Assembly: GCA_030248215.1 (NCBI GenBank)
Contig: JASANG010000179.1
Coordinates: forward strand, 1-64,000
Source of the DNA: Enoplolaimus lenunculus
Taxonomy: Eukaryota; Nematoda; Enoplea; Enoplida; Thoracostomopsidae
Reading direction: 5' to 3'
Length of the DNA: 64,000 bases
Below, one piece after another: positions 10,001-19,917 of this stretch. The translations under genes were made by a program, and so were the position numbers. The notes beneath the pieces were generated by a model. That model was not told the origin of the DNA. It worked only from the letters and a program-made list of their open reading frames with translations, and did no database searches. Positions within the stretch are counted from its first letter, which is position 1, and every line of letters begins with the position of its first letter.

Positions 10001-11956
10001 TAACAACAATTTTTAACTCACTCTGAGTTGAGTTTATTATCGCCCTGAGTTGATTTGATTCCGGGAAAGTTGATTAATTAAATCACAATGGGTTATATCA
10101 ACTCAGAATTATGAGTTCTGATAGTCCTAACTTAGACTGAGTGACTCAACTCTAGTCTGAGTTGAAATCAACTCACCGGAATTTACAGTGTAGCGTCCAC
10201 TTGGTTCAGCTGATGTCATAACCAAAATTTAGCAAATTTAATAGGGTTTGGTGCTCGAACCTATTTGTTCACCAAAAATTTTGGATCAACCGTTCCTGTT
10301 ATAGTTTGCAGTTTTTAATTACGTGTACGTCTGGACACCTTTCACTGTAAATTCCAATGAGTTAGTTACTCAACTCAGACGAAAAGTTAGTTATTTCTGA
10401 GTTAATGACAGTAAACTTTCATTCACTCTGAGTTAACTTGATTCTCACTGTGAGTTGAATTGACTCCGTGTGAATTGCTAAACTAAATCAGAATGAGTTG
10501 AATCAACTCAGAATTGTGAGTTCTGATAGTCCTAACTCAGACTGAGTGATTCAACTCATTTTGAGTTAAAATCAACTCGCTGGAATTTCAGTGTTCGAAA
10601 TAGCATTTGGATGTTAACATTCAGCACATGCCTACAATTTGAAGTATTTTGAACTAATTGATCTATTTCGTTTTTGATTAATATGTTATTTTATAGTTAT
10701 TGCTTTGTTTGGTGTTTTAGGTTCTAGCTACGTCGCCGCTCCTGACGGAAGCAGAACTCCGGTAAATTAACATTTTGAGTTGTGTTTTGATGAATAAAGC
10801 AACGTGTATACATACACATATCAGAGTGTAAACGGATAGTAAAAATAACGGAAACGGATAGTGGTCAAAATAACGGAAACGGAAAACGAAGAGTGAAGTG
10901 TGAAAGTTTCAAAGATGTTTAAAGTTTCTGGCAACGCAATTGAAGCGTACAAATGTGTACCGGGTTTTCTAAAATTTTATAGAAAAAATGGCGGTTGCAT
11001 CGAATTTTTTTAAGATTTTGTATGAGTTTCGTATTTTTTTTATTTCATTTCGAACAATTGCGGCATATCTGCAATGAAAAATTACACGTGATTTATAACT
11101 AATTTTTACTGTACAAATAACAGAATTTCTGTTATATCTATAACGGAAACGGAAACGGATATCCGGTTTACATCCTGGCACACATATATACGCATTGTTT
11201 CACATGATTGCATTCGTTTAAATTTTTTGTGAATAAATTTTTTAACTTTTTTGTATTTGATGGTTGCAAGTTGAAATTTTGCAGGGCCTTTCGAGAACTC
11301 GGGATGGTTTGCTCATTGTTGAAATGGACTTGAATTTAAATCGGCAAATCAAAGACAAATGGTGTTTTCCTGTAAGTTTTTAGTTTAATAATACGGTTCG
11401 CAGGTATTGAGCTTGTGTACAGTTTTGAATTCGTTTTAAAGTGTGACCGTCGCTAGAAACACATGTCAAAAGATGTTTCCATTCAAGGCTACGATTTTGG
11501 CTTGAGGAAAATCGCACCTGTAACTTGGATGTATTGATGAGTATTACTTGTTTTTACAAGTTTTTACAACTAGCATTTACTTTGGTCAAGTGAAATAAAT
11601 TTGTAAAAGTTAATGGAGGGGTCATAGCCTGCCCACCTGAGCTCGCTATCCCCCTACAGAGTACCAAACAGAATTTGAGTATACATGCTTAAAAGTGTTT
11701 TGTAGAATTGTTTTTAGTTGACACTGTCAGCAAAGATTGTTTAGCTTTACATATTTGTCCCTTGTTTTATTGATGCTTGGAAAAATAGATCAATTCATTG
11801 CTGTTTTTTTAATTCAATGAACGCAAAGACTATATTTGGTTGTTTTTTTTTGGGTTTCAGATGACTCAACGATTGGATTACTATGCAGATCAGCTCAGTC
11901 AATACGTTCAACCTGACTATGTTCCGCCTGTGTTGGGAAAGTCAGGTAAATCGTGA
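4085..11956 (+). CDS. UPB1: Beta-ureidopropionase (N-carbamoyl-beta-alanine amidohydrolase), 3' ten exons
   Basis: The last step of pyrimidine catabolism: hydrolysis of N-carbamoyl-beta-alanine to beta-alanine, CO2 and ammonia, in the cytosol. Exons with GT/AG borders and matching phases: 4085-4179, 5087-5171, 5363-5439, 6132-6186, 6756-6870, 8710-8834, 9561-9587, 10721-10761, 11285-11371, 11861-11956 (TGA). They join to about 267 residues of this nitrilase-superfamily enzyme. The visible blocks include [35 protein letters not shown] (catalytic Lys in RKNH), [12 protein letters not shown] (catalytic Cys), [32 protein letters not shown] and [14 protein letters not shown]. The catalytic Glu lies in an earlier exon that I could not find, so the 5' end is left of the window. 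Introns carry families A, D, E and J, a SINE and a 75-bp satellite. No break is seen; the gene looks intact. Confidence 0.95.
4560..4946. mobile_element. Family J MITE in UPB1 intron
   Basis: Inverted ends: CCGGGTTCCATCCGGAATG at the left and CCGTTCGAACCCTGG at the right. GGAAT-rich arms pair loosely. A second copy lies at 44627-45006. Confidence 0.65.
5527..5930 (+). mobile_element. tRNA-derived SINE in UPB1 intron 3
   Basis: The head resembles a tRNA: A box TAGTGTAGTGG, anticodon arm CTGCCTTGCAAGCGG (loop TTGCAAG, Ala-type TGC) and B box GGTTGGATCCC. A tRNA-unrelated body of about 300 bp follows. The 3' limit is uncertain. Confidence 0.65.
6079..6117 (+). repeat. (TTTG)n microsatellite next to UPB1 exon 4 acceptor
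   Basis: About nine TTTG units end 15 bp before the acceptor TTTTAG of the exon at 6132, so the array replaces most of the polypyrimidine tract. Confidence 0.9.
6962..7154 (-). mobile_element. Family A2 MITE in UPB1 intron 5
   Basis: From GGCCCATGTTATATACTTTA through TTAGGC-type hexamers to CTGTTACGCGACTTATACTA. This is the subfamily with ends like GGCCATGTTACTTTAAGGGG. Confidence 0.75.
7408..8660. repeat. 75-bp satellite array in UPB1 intron 5, about 16 copies
   Basis: Two blocks of about eight nearly identical 75-bp units (starting CATTCCAAACGTTAAGCG, ending in GGGTGTCATTGCAA), separated by a rearranged junction at about 8022-8060. Because 75 is a multiple of three, long frames stay open on both strands. 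The array stops about 50 bp before the acceptor of the exon at 8710. Confidence 0.97.
9105..9422 (+). repeat. Degenerate G-rich minisatellite
   Basis: Units of about 20-24 bp based on AGAGGGAGTAGTATAAGGGTC, variable in length and sequence, lie upstream of the UPB1 micro-exon. Confidence 0.85.
9561..9587 (+). CDS. UPB1: 27-nt micro-exon of beta-ureidopropionase
   Basis: Flanked by CTTTTAG and GTATGA. It starts in phase after CCAG of the preceding exon and ends with one base that pairs with GT of the next, giving [10 protein letters not shown], the expected family sequence between the FTS(A/G)D block and SSYVAAPDG. Without it the protein loses nine residues but stays in frame. Confidence 0.92.
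9771..9817 (+). mobile_element. Terminal fragment of a family A2 MITE
   Basis: ATAGACCCACCAGAAACCTGG followed by CTTAAAGTAACATGGGCCC is the right end of the subfamily; no left end is recognised nearby. Confidence 0.6.
9937..10191. mobile_element. Family D MITE in UPB1 intron 7
   Basis: Inverted ends ATTGTAAATTTCAATGAGTT and CACCGGAATTTACAGTG; the interior is rich in TGAGTT/AACTCA and forms a long hairpin. A sister copy lies 150 bp downstream. Confidence 0.85.
10343..10593. mobile_element. Family D MITE in UPB1 intron 7, second copy
   Basis: Ends CACTGTAAATTCCAATGAGT and CTCGCTGGAATTTCAGTG; same internal order as the first copy. Confidence 0.85.
10824..11182. mobile_element. Family E MITE in UPB1 intron 8
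   Basis: The left end AGTGTAAACGGATAGTAAAA and the right end GGATATCCGGTTTACA are inverted, with repeated AACGGAAACGGA steps near both ends. Other copies lie at 28832-29030, 41245-41622 and 59543-59912. Confidence 0.8.
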
Positions 11957-12049
11957 AAAATCGAAGTCTAAAATTGTTTGATTTTTAACCTTTTTTGCTA
12001 TATTTTGAATTTTGCAGTTTTTAATGGTAATTTTTATTGACATTGTTGT

Positions 12050-12195
12050 GGCTCATGTATAGAACAGGGCCGGATCATTTTTCTGCGCGGCTGTAATAGG
12101 GTCAGTTAAAGCTTTAGACTAACTTTTTGCTTAGGCTTAGGCTTAAGCTTAAGCTTAGAAATATGCTTATACTACTATTCCGGCTTTCGTCTATA
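12050..12195 (-). mobile_element. Family A MITE
   Basis: CTCATGTATAGAACAGGGCC to CGTCTATACATGGGCC, with a short TTAGGC core. It starts about 95 bp after the UPB1 stop. Confidence 0.8.
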
Positions 12196-12411
12196 CATGG
12201 GCCGAGATTGTTGTATTTGGTAGCTTGTGCTATGTGGTGTAGTGACGATTGTGATTCATCGAGTGGACCTGTTACATTTTAACTTTATGTTAGTTACGAA
12301 TATTTAGTGAATTTATATAATAGACAGTGTTTGGCCTAAATTTAAATTAATAAGCATATTAATGAAAGATGTATAATCGAGCTGAAAATTTTACGATACG
12401 TTCCTAAAGCG

Positions 12412-12632
12412 GACCCATGTGAAGATCAAAGGCGGAGAGTTTTTCTGTGGGACTAGAATAAAGTAAGCTTAAGCTTTAGACAAATTTTATGCTTAGCTTA
12501 TGCTTAGGCTTAGGCTTAGGCTTAGGAATATGCTAATTCTTACGCTTAGGTTTAGGTTTTATGCTTAGGATTAAGAATAAGCATATAAAACTATTCCGCC
12601 CGTGTTCTTTACATTGGCCTAAATGGGGCACA
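12412..12632 (-). mobile_element. Family A MITE
   Basis: GGACCCATGTGAAGATCAAA to GTTCTTTACATTGGCC, with several TTAGGC hexamers. Confidence 0.8.
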
Positions 12633-12835
12633 AATATGAGCGCCGGAACATCTGTGTATGGGCTACGGGTACAGTTCTCTGGGCACCGTAAGCAATGTCA
12701 TTACATGTAAATATATAAAGTACAAAATATTCTTTGGATGTCACACTGTAACTAAATCTAGGCGTTGCTCCAAACACCCCTTTGCACAACTCTACCCAAT
12801 AGTCTGGCTGAGTCTATGCGTACAGCGAAATATCA

Positions 12836-13095
12836 GCCAATGTATGAAACAGAGTCGTAACAGTAGTATAAGCATATTCCTAAGGCTAAGCTTAAAGTCT
12901 ATGCGTAAGAATGAGCTTATACCTAAGCCTAAGCCACAAATTTACTCTATTAGAAAATATGTCATGGTAATGGCGGCCAATGTCATTTTGAGGCAGTTGT
13001 AACCATATTCGTAGTCTAGTGCCTAAGCCTAAGCAAAGCTTATTCTTACACTATTATAGTCCCGTGAAAAACATGGTTCGCTCTCAGAGTAACGT
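12836..13095 (+). mobile_element. Family A MITE, rearranged
   Basis: It begins AGCCAATGTATGAAACAGAG and ends near AACGTGGGCC; two CCTAAG tracts are separated by non-family sequence, suggesting an internal rearrangement or a merged pair. Confidence 0.6.
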
Positions 13096-13471
13096 GGGCC
13101 GTAATTGGCGACAACGCAGTGCCAAATACTTGTTATTTTTCGCAGTTATATGGAAATGCTCAGTATTGAATATGTTGCTCACATTTACGTTTTGATTCGT
13201 ATACATTTGGATTATTAAAGGATATAGTTCTATATTTTTGATTCAGTCGAATGAAATAATTAAATAGTAATATTTCTACTAGTATATATTCTATAAAAAT
13301 TAGCAAACTAATTATAAACTGTTTACTTTCAAAACATTATTTAGATGATAATTTAGGAAATTTTGTCAAAAATAAAATGATCCGTGAAAACGCTTGTTTG
13401 CGCTTTTTGTGCTTTTTTGTAAGCGGAGAAACTCTGAAATGAATCGCTAATAGACCAAAGCGCTATTTAGA

Positions 13472-13692
13472 ATAATGGCCAATGTAAACAACAGGGGCGG
13501 AACAGTATTATAAACATATTCCTAAGCCTAAGCCTAAGTCTAAGCCTAAGCCTAAGCGTAAGAATGAGCATATTCCTAAGCCTAAACCTAAGCCTAAACC
13601 TAAGCCAAGCAAAAAAATTAGTCTAAAGCTTAAGCTTACTCTTTTCTAGTCCCACAGAAAACCATTCCGCCGCTGATCTTTAATACATATGC
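13472..13692 (+). mobile_element. Family A MITE
   Basis: TGGCCAATGTAAACAACAGG to CCGCTGATCTTTAATACATA; among the richest CCTAAG cores in the window. Confidence 0.85.
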
Positions 13693-13920
13693 CAGACAAA
13701 TGAGTCTTTTAGCATTTGTTTAAATGCGGTATTTTTAGTATATATTTTACCTTCGTCTCTTATACATAAACTGATTGATTGATAATCGATGTTTTATTTG
13801 CCAAAAAGTTATTTTGACTACTGGCAGATAAAAATATTTCTTATTTAATTTGAGCAGATGGTTTTGCCCAACTTTTAGTATAGAACAAACCTAAACCATG
13901 GCAGCAGTGAGTAAATCGGA

Positions 13921-14345
13921 TACTGTATTGACCCGAATAAGAGTGGGACTGCTATTTATTTGGCCTCTCCAGAGGGTACTCCTTTTGTTATTCCTTTACG
14001 GACTGTTGTTTATTTTTAACCCACGCTCCGCCGCATTTCGTTACTGATATATATCCGGTACTGCAATTACTCGTTAAATTAAACGTTTATTTTTGTCTTG
14101 TGTCAATAGCTTGAGCGATAATGCAAGGTTATACTTTTAGGAATGTACTTTCAAAATTTAAGTACGCTTTAAAGATTCGAACACAAATTATTTGGTCCTG
14201 GAGTCATTTATACGCTACAATTAGGGTTAATTGACATTTATAATTAAGGTTTAAGGACTATCGGCTTACGGACTCTTATAGGGATACGCACTCCTATTGA
14301 TTCGGACTCAAAATAGGGACCCCCTCTTGTTACACCCCACGCGCT
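13921..14345. mobile_element. Family B MITE
   Basis: Ends ATTGACCCGAATAAGAGTGG and GGGACCCCCTCTTGTTACAC; contains the shared TTTGGCCTCTCCAGAGGGTA and AATTTAAGTACGCTTTAAAG. Copies lie at 15892-16280, 43158-43532 and 54410-54775. Confidence 0.8.
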
Positions 14346-14397
14346 CTAATAATTGTGTTGGCAGAAAAATAAAACACTTTTTAAAGTTTTCTACTTA

Positions 14398-14468
14398 AAT
14401 ATCTGTTTCCGTTTTATTTTGATCACTATCCGTTTCTTTTATTTTTATTACCCGTTTACACCCCACGT
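14398..14468 (-). mobile_element. Family E MITE fragment
   Basis: Only the terminal part is present: TTTTGATCACTATCCGTTTC and TACCCGTTTACACCCC. Confidence 0.65.
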
Positions 14469-14604
14469 GGCAGTATTTAAAGAAGTGTTGCCAACTGAGC
14501 TTAGAGAGGTTTAGGGATTTTCAACAAACAGTTAATTAAAAACATTCTGTTGCTTTTTATTAACTCGAATATACTCTGTTCATTAAAAAAGCAACCATGT
14601 TAAT

Positions 14605-14773
14605 TTAACGGGCGTTCAGGTTTCTGGTGGGTCTTTTTTTGCTTAGGCTTAGGCTTAGGAACACAGTAGTACAACGCTTTAGGCTTAGGAGTACATTTTT
14701 GCAAAGCTTAGGCTTAGGCTTTTGCTTAGGAATACGCTTAATTTACTGTTACGCCCCTTAAAGTAACAATGGC
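14605..14773 (-). mobile_element. Family A2 MITE
   Basis: Starts near AACGGGCGTTCAGGTTTCTG, has a TTAGGC core, and ends TACGCCCCTTAAAGTAACAA. Confidence 0.8.
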
Positions 14774-15171
14774 CAAAAAAGCGAACAATACCAAAACTAC
14801 ACGTTTTATGGAAAATAGCTCTTTTAGCCCATTATTTCTCAGGCAGCAAGTGAAGATTTGGTTTGAAAGATCTCGCTGTACAAAAAGTAATCGTTGCCTG
14901 ATCGTTTCCAAATTTGAAAGTATCTATAAAATCAATGATATGAGCATATGCGAGCAGGGGTGTATACAAAGGGAGTGATATATCCCACACCGAAATTTGG
15001 ATAAACGGCAAAAGGCACTAGGAAGCACTAAAGAAAGTTGCCTGTCGGATCCTAGAAATCAAAATTTTTACTTCCATCATTTGTGCGCTTAGAACTGGTT
15101 CATGATGTTTATTCCGTCTAAAAATAAAATCCTGTGTACGCACTTGCTGTTGTTGATTATTTTTAAAATTT

Positions 15172-15320
15172 ACGCCAATGTATAGAACAGGGATGTAACA
15201 GTAGTATAAGCATATTCCTAAGCATAAAAGAGTGAGCTTACACCTGAGCCTAAGCCTATTAAGTATAAGCAAAAATTCAGTCTAAAGGTTAAACTTACTC
15301 TATTTTAGTCGCGCATAAAA
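15172..15320 (+). mobile_element. Family A MITE
   Basis: CGCCAATGTATAGAACAGGG to CATAAAACGTTCTACTAAAT; the right terminus is lost. Confidence 0.7.
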
Positions 15321-15374
15321 CGTTCTACTAAATTTAAATCGTAAACGATAAGGCGTCCTCGGTGGACCATAAGG

Positions 15375-15690
15375 GGCTTGAGTAAAAGATAGGAGGGCCA
15401 CAATAAATCTTATGGGGTTCTCAGTTTACCGACACAGAAGTGTCTCGTGGGCAGAATTTTGGCCCTAAAATAGGAGATACGGATCAGAACGGCGGTTGAA
15501 TAGTGAATAAATACTCGCGAGCGAAGCGAACGAGAAGCCAGACGAGTTTCAAAAATACGACAGTTTTTGTTGGAACTGTTTAGGGCGGGGGTCCAAAACG
15601 ACATTGCCGATTTTATCTTGGCGGCACCATTCAAAGGAGGTGGACCCGCCCACCGATGTTCCATGGCCATTGAACGCAAATGAGCAAAAC
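15375..15690. repeat. Family G repeat (GCGAGCGAAGCGA core)
   Basis: Contains ACTCGCGAGCGAAGCGAACG and AGAAGCCAGACG, then a GTTTTTGTTGGAACTG block shared with 18028-18215. It lies just downstream of the visible part of the NTF2-like gene. Confidence 0.6.
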
Positions 15691-15710
15691 ATCAGAACAG
15701 TTTTGCTTAC

Positions 15711-17945
15711 TTTCCTGAGTCGAGTTCCTTGTTATCTGCGGACATCAATTTGAAAGTTCCTCGTGCGTACGCGTAGATACCGTCTCCAACGACTTCGTCA
15801 ATCTTCGGTTGGCCGAAACATTTTGGCGGATACTGTTTCATGAATTCCAGCGCTTCTGTAAAACAAAAATCAGAGTTCAGTTATGACGTACTGTAGTCAC
15901 CCGAATAAAAGAGGGGGTGGACTGATCATTATTTGGCCTCTCCAGAGGGAACCCCACCTTTGTTATTCGGTTACGTTACTGATATAGATTCGGTACTGCA
16001 ACTGTCCGTTGAATTAGACGTTTTCGGCGATAATACAAGGCTATACTTAATGTACTTTCAAAATTTAAGTATATACGCTTTAAAGCTTCGAACTCAAACT
16101 ATTCGGGCTGGAGTTCTTTATGCGCTACAATTAGGGATAATTGTCATTTATGGACTCTAATTAGGGTTTATTGACTCTATCCGCTTACGGACTCTTATTT
16201 GGGATACGGGCTCCTATTGATCGGGACTCAAAATGGGGACCCCCTCTTATTACCCCTCCCCTCTTATTCGGGTCAATATTGTATCAGATTTTTCATTTAT
16301 AAAAAAAATTAATTTGCTTAAAGGTTCAGTGGAATCTGTATATCAGCCGTTTTGGGCATGAATATTTTTTATTTCATGTGAGATCTGATTTCAAGTTAGA
16401 ATTCAACCTGGCGCTTTAGAATAGAAGACGTCTACTCCTACTGCGCCTGATTACAGAATGTTGTCGAACGCTCATGCGCGAACGGGCATCATGTCTTGTG
16501 AAGATTTTGCACTGCGCATATGGGTTATTGGTAAATCTGAACCACTCATTCTAAATAGGATGTGCAGTTTAAGAACCTGATTCTAGGGCCTGCATTCTCA
16601 AATATGTGTAGCACCTATGACCAGTTAATGATACCTCATACAAGTTTCGAATCAATGATTGGGGAGCTTCGAAACTGAGCAGGTTTTCAGATTTGATTTG
16701 TCCTAACTTTGTGCCAATTTGAGATGAGCAACCGCAATAGTTTGTGAGTTTGAAAACCTATTACTAAACTGGGTGATAGGCGCTATACGTACAGATTTGA
16801 TGGTCTATGTATAGAACAGGACCGGATCGTTTTCCGGTGGGGCTATAAATAGAGTCAGTTTAAGCTTTAGACTAATTTTTAGGCTTAGGCTTTAATAGGC
16901 TTAGGCTTAAAAATAGGATATTGATAATATGGGCATAGGTTTTAGCTAATGTTTCCATGAACAAGAACAAGTATTCCGATTGTTAAAATTTGCATATTCT
17001 TGGCACATAATAGCTGAAGAAGCATAGCTACGGCTACAAATAAGTAAATTGTTTCATACTTTCTTTACTATCGATTAGTTCACCCTTCGGACCGATCACT
17101 TTAAATTTAGGATCAAACACTTTATCAAGGATAACTTCGAAATTGCCTTCTTTCATGTAGTTGACTATTTCTTCTTGTCGTTTCGCGACTGCGTCCCATC
17201 GCATTTTCGCAGCTGAAATACAATAAAAATTACAAAATAAAAAAACTATTCAATTTTGGTCGTTTTCAATTTCACAAAACTAAGCTAGGGTTTCTTTTGA
17301 TTAAAAACCAGGCCGGCGGCTTCACAAAATCTCGAGAGCGAACCAAACAAAAACCCAGGCACGTGTTGTGTTTTACCAAGTCAGTTCAAATGGAAGAAAT
17401 TTGTTATATTCAAATTCAACTTTAGCTCCTAAAATTTAAAACTATTAACAGTGAAAATATCGCAAAATGCAGTGAGTAAATAGAACATTTTGTACAAGAA
17501 CCAGATAGTGAAAAATACCGCAATTTAGCATCGGAACTGTATTTACGATTGCACCGTGTGCGCTGTGTATCATAATTGCTGCAAATACAGTAAGTACAAA
17601 ATCTCCACAGGTCACCATCATGGAAAATTCCACTTTCTCAGTTGATTTTAAGCCAGAAAAACTTTAATCACTCAGTCTGAGTTGACACTATTTCAATCCA
17701 CAATTATAAGTGTGATTCAACTTTATTCTGAGTTCATTAATAATGTCACCCAGAATCAGCTCAAACTCAAGGCGAAAATCAACACAACTCTCAGAGTGAG
17801 TCAATGTTTGTTGATATTTAGCTCAGAAATAACCAAGTCGCTAGCTAGTAAATTAATCAACTCATTAGAACAAATAAGCGTATGGGAAAAGGTTTATAAA
17901 CCCGTATTTGAACTTACCTTTGCGTTGCTCCTCTTCAAATCCCAT
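15711..17945 (-). CDS. NTF2-like / SnoaL-like small protein, first three exons
   Basis: Minus-strand exons 17918-17945 (ATG start), 17060-17212 and 15711-15855 join in phase across GTAAGT, GTATGA and GTAAGC donors. The product starts MGFEEEQRKAAKMRWDAVAK, followed by RQEEIVNYMKEGNFE, a VFDPKFKVIGPKGELIDSK strand, KALEFMKQYPPKCFGQPKID, and VVGDGIYAYARGTFKLMS. The order helix, short helix with negatively charged loop, then strands with 'GD.IYAYARGTF' is typical of the NTF2/SnoaL/DUF4440 fold, which makes small cone-shaped domains of about 120-140 residues. About 108 residues are seen; the last strands are missing, so a further exon should lie below 15711, but I could not find it. A direct read past the donor gives a stop after one residue, which would leave an incomplete fold. 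Function unknown. Confidence 0.75.
15892..16280. mobile_element. Family B MITE in NTF2-like gene intron 2
   Basis: Ends ACTGTAGTCACCCGAATAAA and CTCTTATTCGGGTCAATATT are good inverted repeats; the interior matches the copy at 13921. Confidence 0.88.
16593..16795. mobile_element. Family H MITE in NTF2-like gene intron 2
   Basis: Starts GGCCTGCATTCTCAAATATG and TGTAGCACCTATGACCAGTT, ends AAACTGGGTGATAGGCGCTA; inverted arms of about 40 bp. Relatives lie at 42705-42950 and 43590-43815. Confidence 0.7.
16797..16930 (-). mobile_element. Family A MITE, 5' part only
   Basis: TGGTCTATGTATAGAACAGG and a TTAGGC core; the other end is missing. It abuts the family H copy. Confidence 0.65.
17655..17875. 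mobile_element. Family D MITE in NTF2-like gene intron 1
   Basis: CACTCAGTCTGAGTTGACAC to TAAATTAATCAACTCATTAG; both outermost ends are worn. It lies about 40 bp from the first exon. Confidence 0.65.
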
Positions 17946-18027
17946 AATGATCAGCTTATATCACGCTATAATAAACTGCGACTAAAATTTTTTACTCTAA
18001 CTAGATACCCTAGTTAATTACCTAGTT

Positions 18028-18215
18028 TATATATAGTGCCGGAGCAGACAGGGATACGAGCTCGTCCAAACTCCAGGGTGGGGGCCCAAATTCGCGAGCG
18101 AAGCGAGCGAGAAGCCAGCCGCATTTTAAAACTTCGGCGGATTTTGTTTAAAGCGGTTAGTTTTGAGGGCACCTGTACGGGTGGGAGCGCCCCAAAGGGG
18201 GTGGATGTTCTGGCC
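18028..18215. repeat. Family G repeat
   Basis: Contains GTGCCGGAGCAGACAGGGAT, ATTCGCGAGCGAAGCGAGCG and AGAAGCCAGCCGCATTTTAA. It is the best preserved copy. Confidence 0.7.
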
Positions 18216-18650
18216 CTGTTTATATTATTTATATGGACATATATCGAGATTTTTTAGTAATTTAGTTTCCTATGTAAACTCTGCTATGTCCGGCAGGCAA
18301 CGCTTGCGAAGACATTACTGATAAACTAATATAACCAAAAATATCAACAAAACATTACAAATAGCAATTATTGAGGTGCAATATTGCATTGCGCAAACTG
18401 TATGGCAAATATAAAATACAACAACGTTGTATATTGCTTGCAACTTGAATAAATGCAAAAAAATACGCACCATTCAAAGCTGTCCGTATTGGTTCTGTAA
18501 ATATTAACTTTAAATGTATATATTTTTTACTGCGGGGGAAAGACTGGAGGGAGGCGGAAAGTGTGCGAAAGTGTCGATGCGATTTCTCACTCCGTTTCAA
18601 TGAGTGTATATATTCGGCAATAATACATTTAATCTGGAGGTGCACTATTA

Positions 18651-18960
18651 TATATATGTCGTATGCTAATCTGCTATTCAGGCCAATTACCTATTAGCCT
18701 AGACCAATCTGCTATTTTGCATAATAGCAGTTTCGCCTAGGCTAAACTGCTATCAAACTAACAGACCAATCAGGTTTGATTATTTAGACAGACACAACAC
18801 CGTGTACCAATCAGTGTTCGTTTTACATCACTGTTGCTTTCCGATATCTCACAAGCGCTATTTGGTCTAGGCCAAACTGCTATTTGCTTCGAATAACACA
18901 TATAGCCTAGGCCAATTGGTAATTGGCCTGAATAGCAGATTGGTCTACGACATATATATG
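18651..18960. mobile_element. Family F MITE
   Basis: Ends ATATATGTCGTATGCTAATC and GATTGGTCTACGACATATAT are inverted; arms carry CTGCTATTCAGGCCAATTAC and its complement. Relatives lie at 37579-38088. Confidence 0.88.
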
Positions 18961-19305
18961 TATTATGTACTCTAATACATGCATATATTTTACCTATGAA
19001 AACTTATGGAAGCCAAAGGTGGTTGGCTATCGGGCCTACTGGGTAAATGTCCGGACAATTAGTTGGATTTGGGACACTAAACGAAATAAAAAAATCTTGG
19101 TTATGTTTTATTGTTTCTAAATGGTCATTGCTGCGGTGTACCGGATTACATCAAAACTCCATAGCCGATTTCTAGTTCTATTCGACCTGTTTGATGAAAG
19201 CCATTTCTGTTTGGAAACGTTCGGTTGAAATTGGATTCTATTAATCATATAATTTTTTGACACATTTTTCAAGCATTTACGAAATATTATAGTAAGTTCA
19301 AACAT

Positions 19306-19917
19306 TGGGTCTTTTCCGTTAATCCCACCTGCCCGCGTTTACCCACAAATCGTTGGATATAAAAATGTTTTGCATATTTGAGCTTCTCATGACTTTCCCT
19401 GGTCATTCCACGCCTAAATTAGAATTTTTGAAAAATTCGGTTTTTAGTTGCCAAGGTCATCCCCTGGGGTCCCAAAAACTCTTTTGTCAAAAAGTTTGAC
19501 CAATTATATGCGATTCGATGCAGCTTGCAGAGCTGAGTTAATGTTGTTAAATTTTCCGCAATTAGAGGTCTGGCTAACGACTTATGGCAAAATAACTGAT
19601 ACGGCGCGAACTAAACGATTTGAGTCGGCGCCGAATCATTCGTTAACCAGTCGTTCGATTGCGAAAACTTTAACACCATTGGACTCAGCTCCGCAAACAG
19701 CTTCGAATGGTATACAATTTATCAAACTTTTTGACAAAAAATATTTTGGGTTGCCGAGGAGGACTTAGGGAACTTAAAAACCCAATTTTTCAAAAAATCA
19801 AATTTAGGCGTGGAATGATCAGAGGACATCATGCGAAGCTATAACATGCGAAAATTTTCAAAATCGAATCAATTTTTGACAAACGCTGGCTGAGAGGCAT
19901 AACAGAAAAGACCCAAA
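19306..19917. mobile_element. Fold-back MITE, about 250-bp arms
   Basis: The left end TTGGGTCTTTTCCGTTAATC and the right end GGCATAACAGAAAAGACCCA are inverted; deeper inside, GGTCATTCCACGCCTAAATT pairs with the segment near 19800, and GTCAAAAAGTTTGACC pairs near 19720. The unique centre is about 19510-19700. Single copy here. Confidence 0.8.

Noticed and set aside
15410-15679. 89-codon minus-strand frame as the missing last exon of the NTF2-like gene
   Set aside because: The sequence matches the dispersed family G repeat, and the translated residues do not fit the fold.
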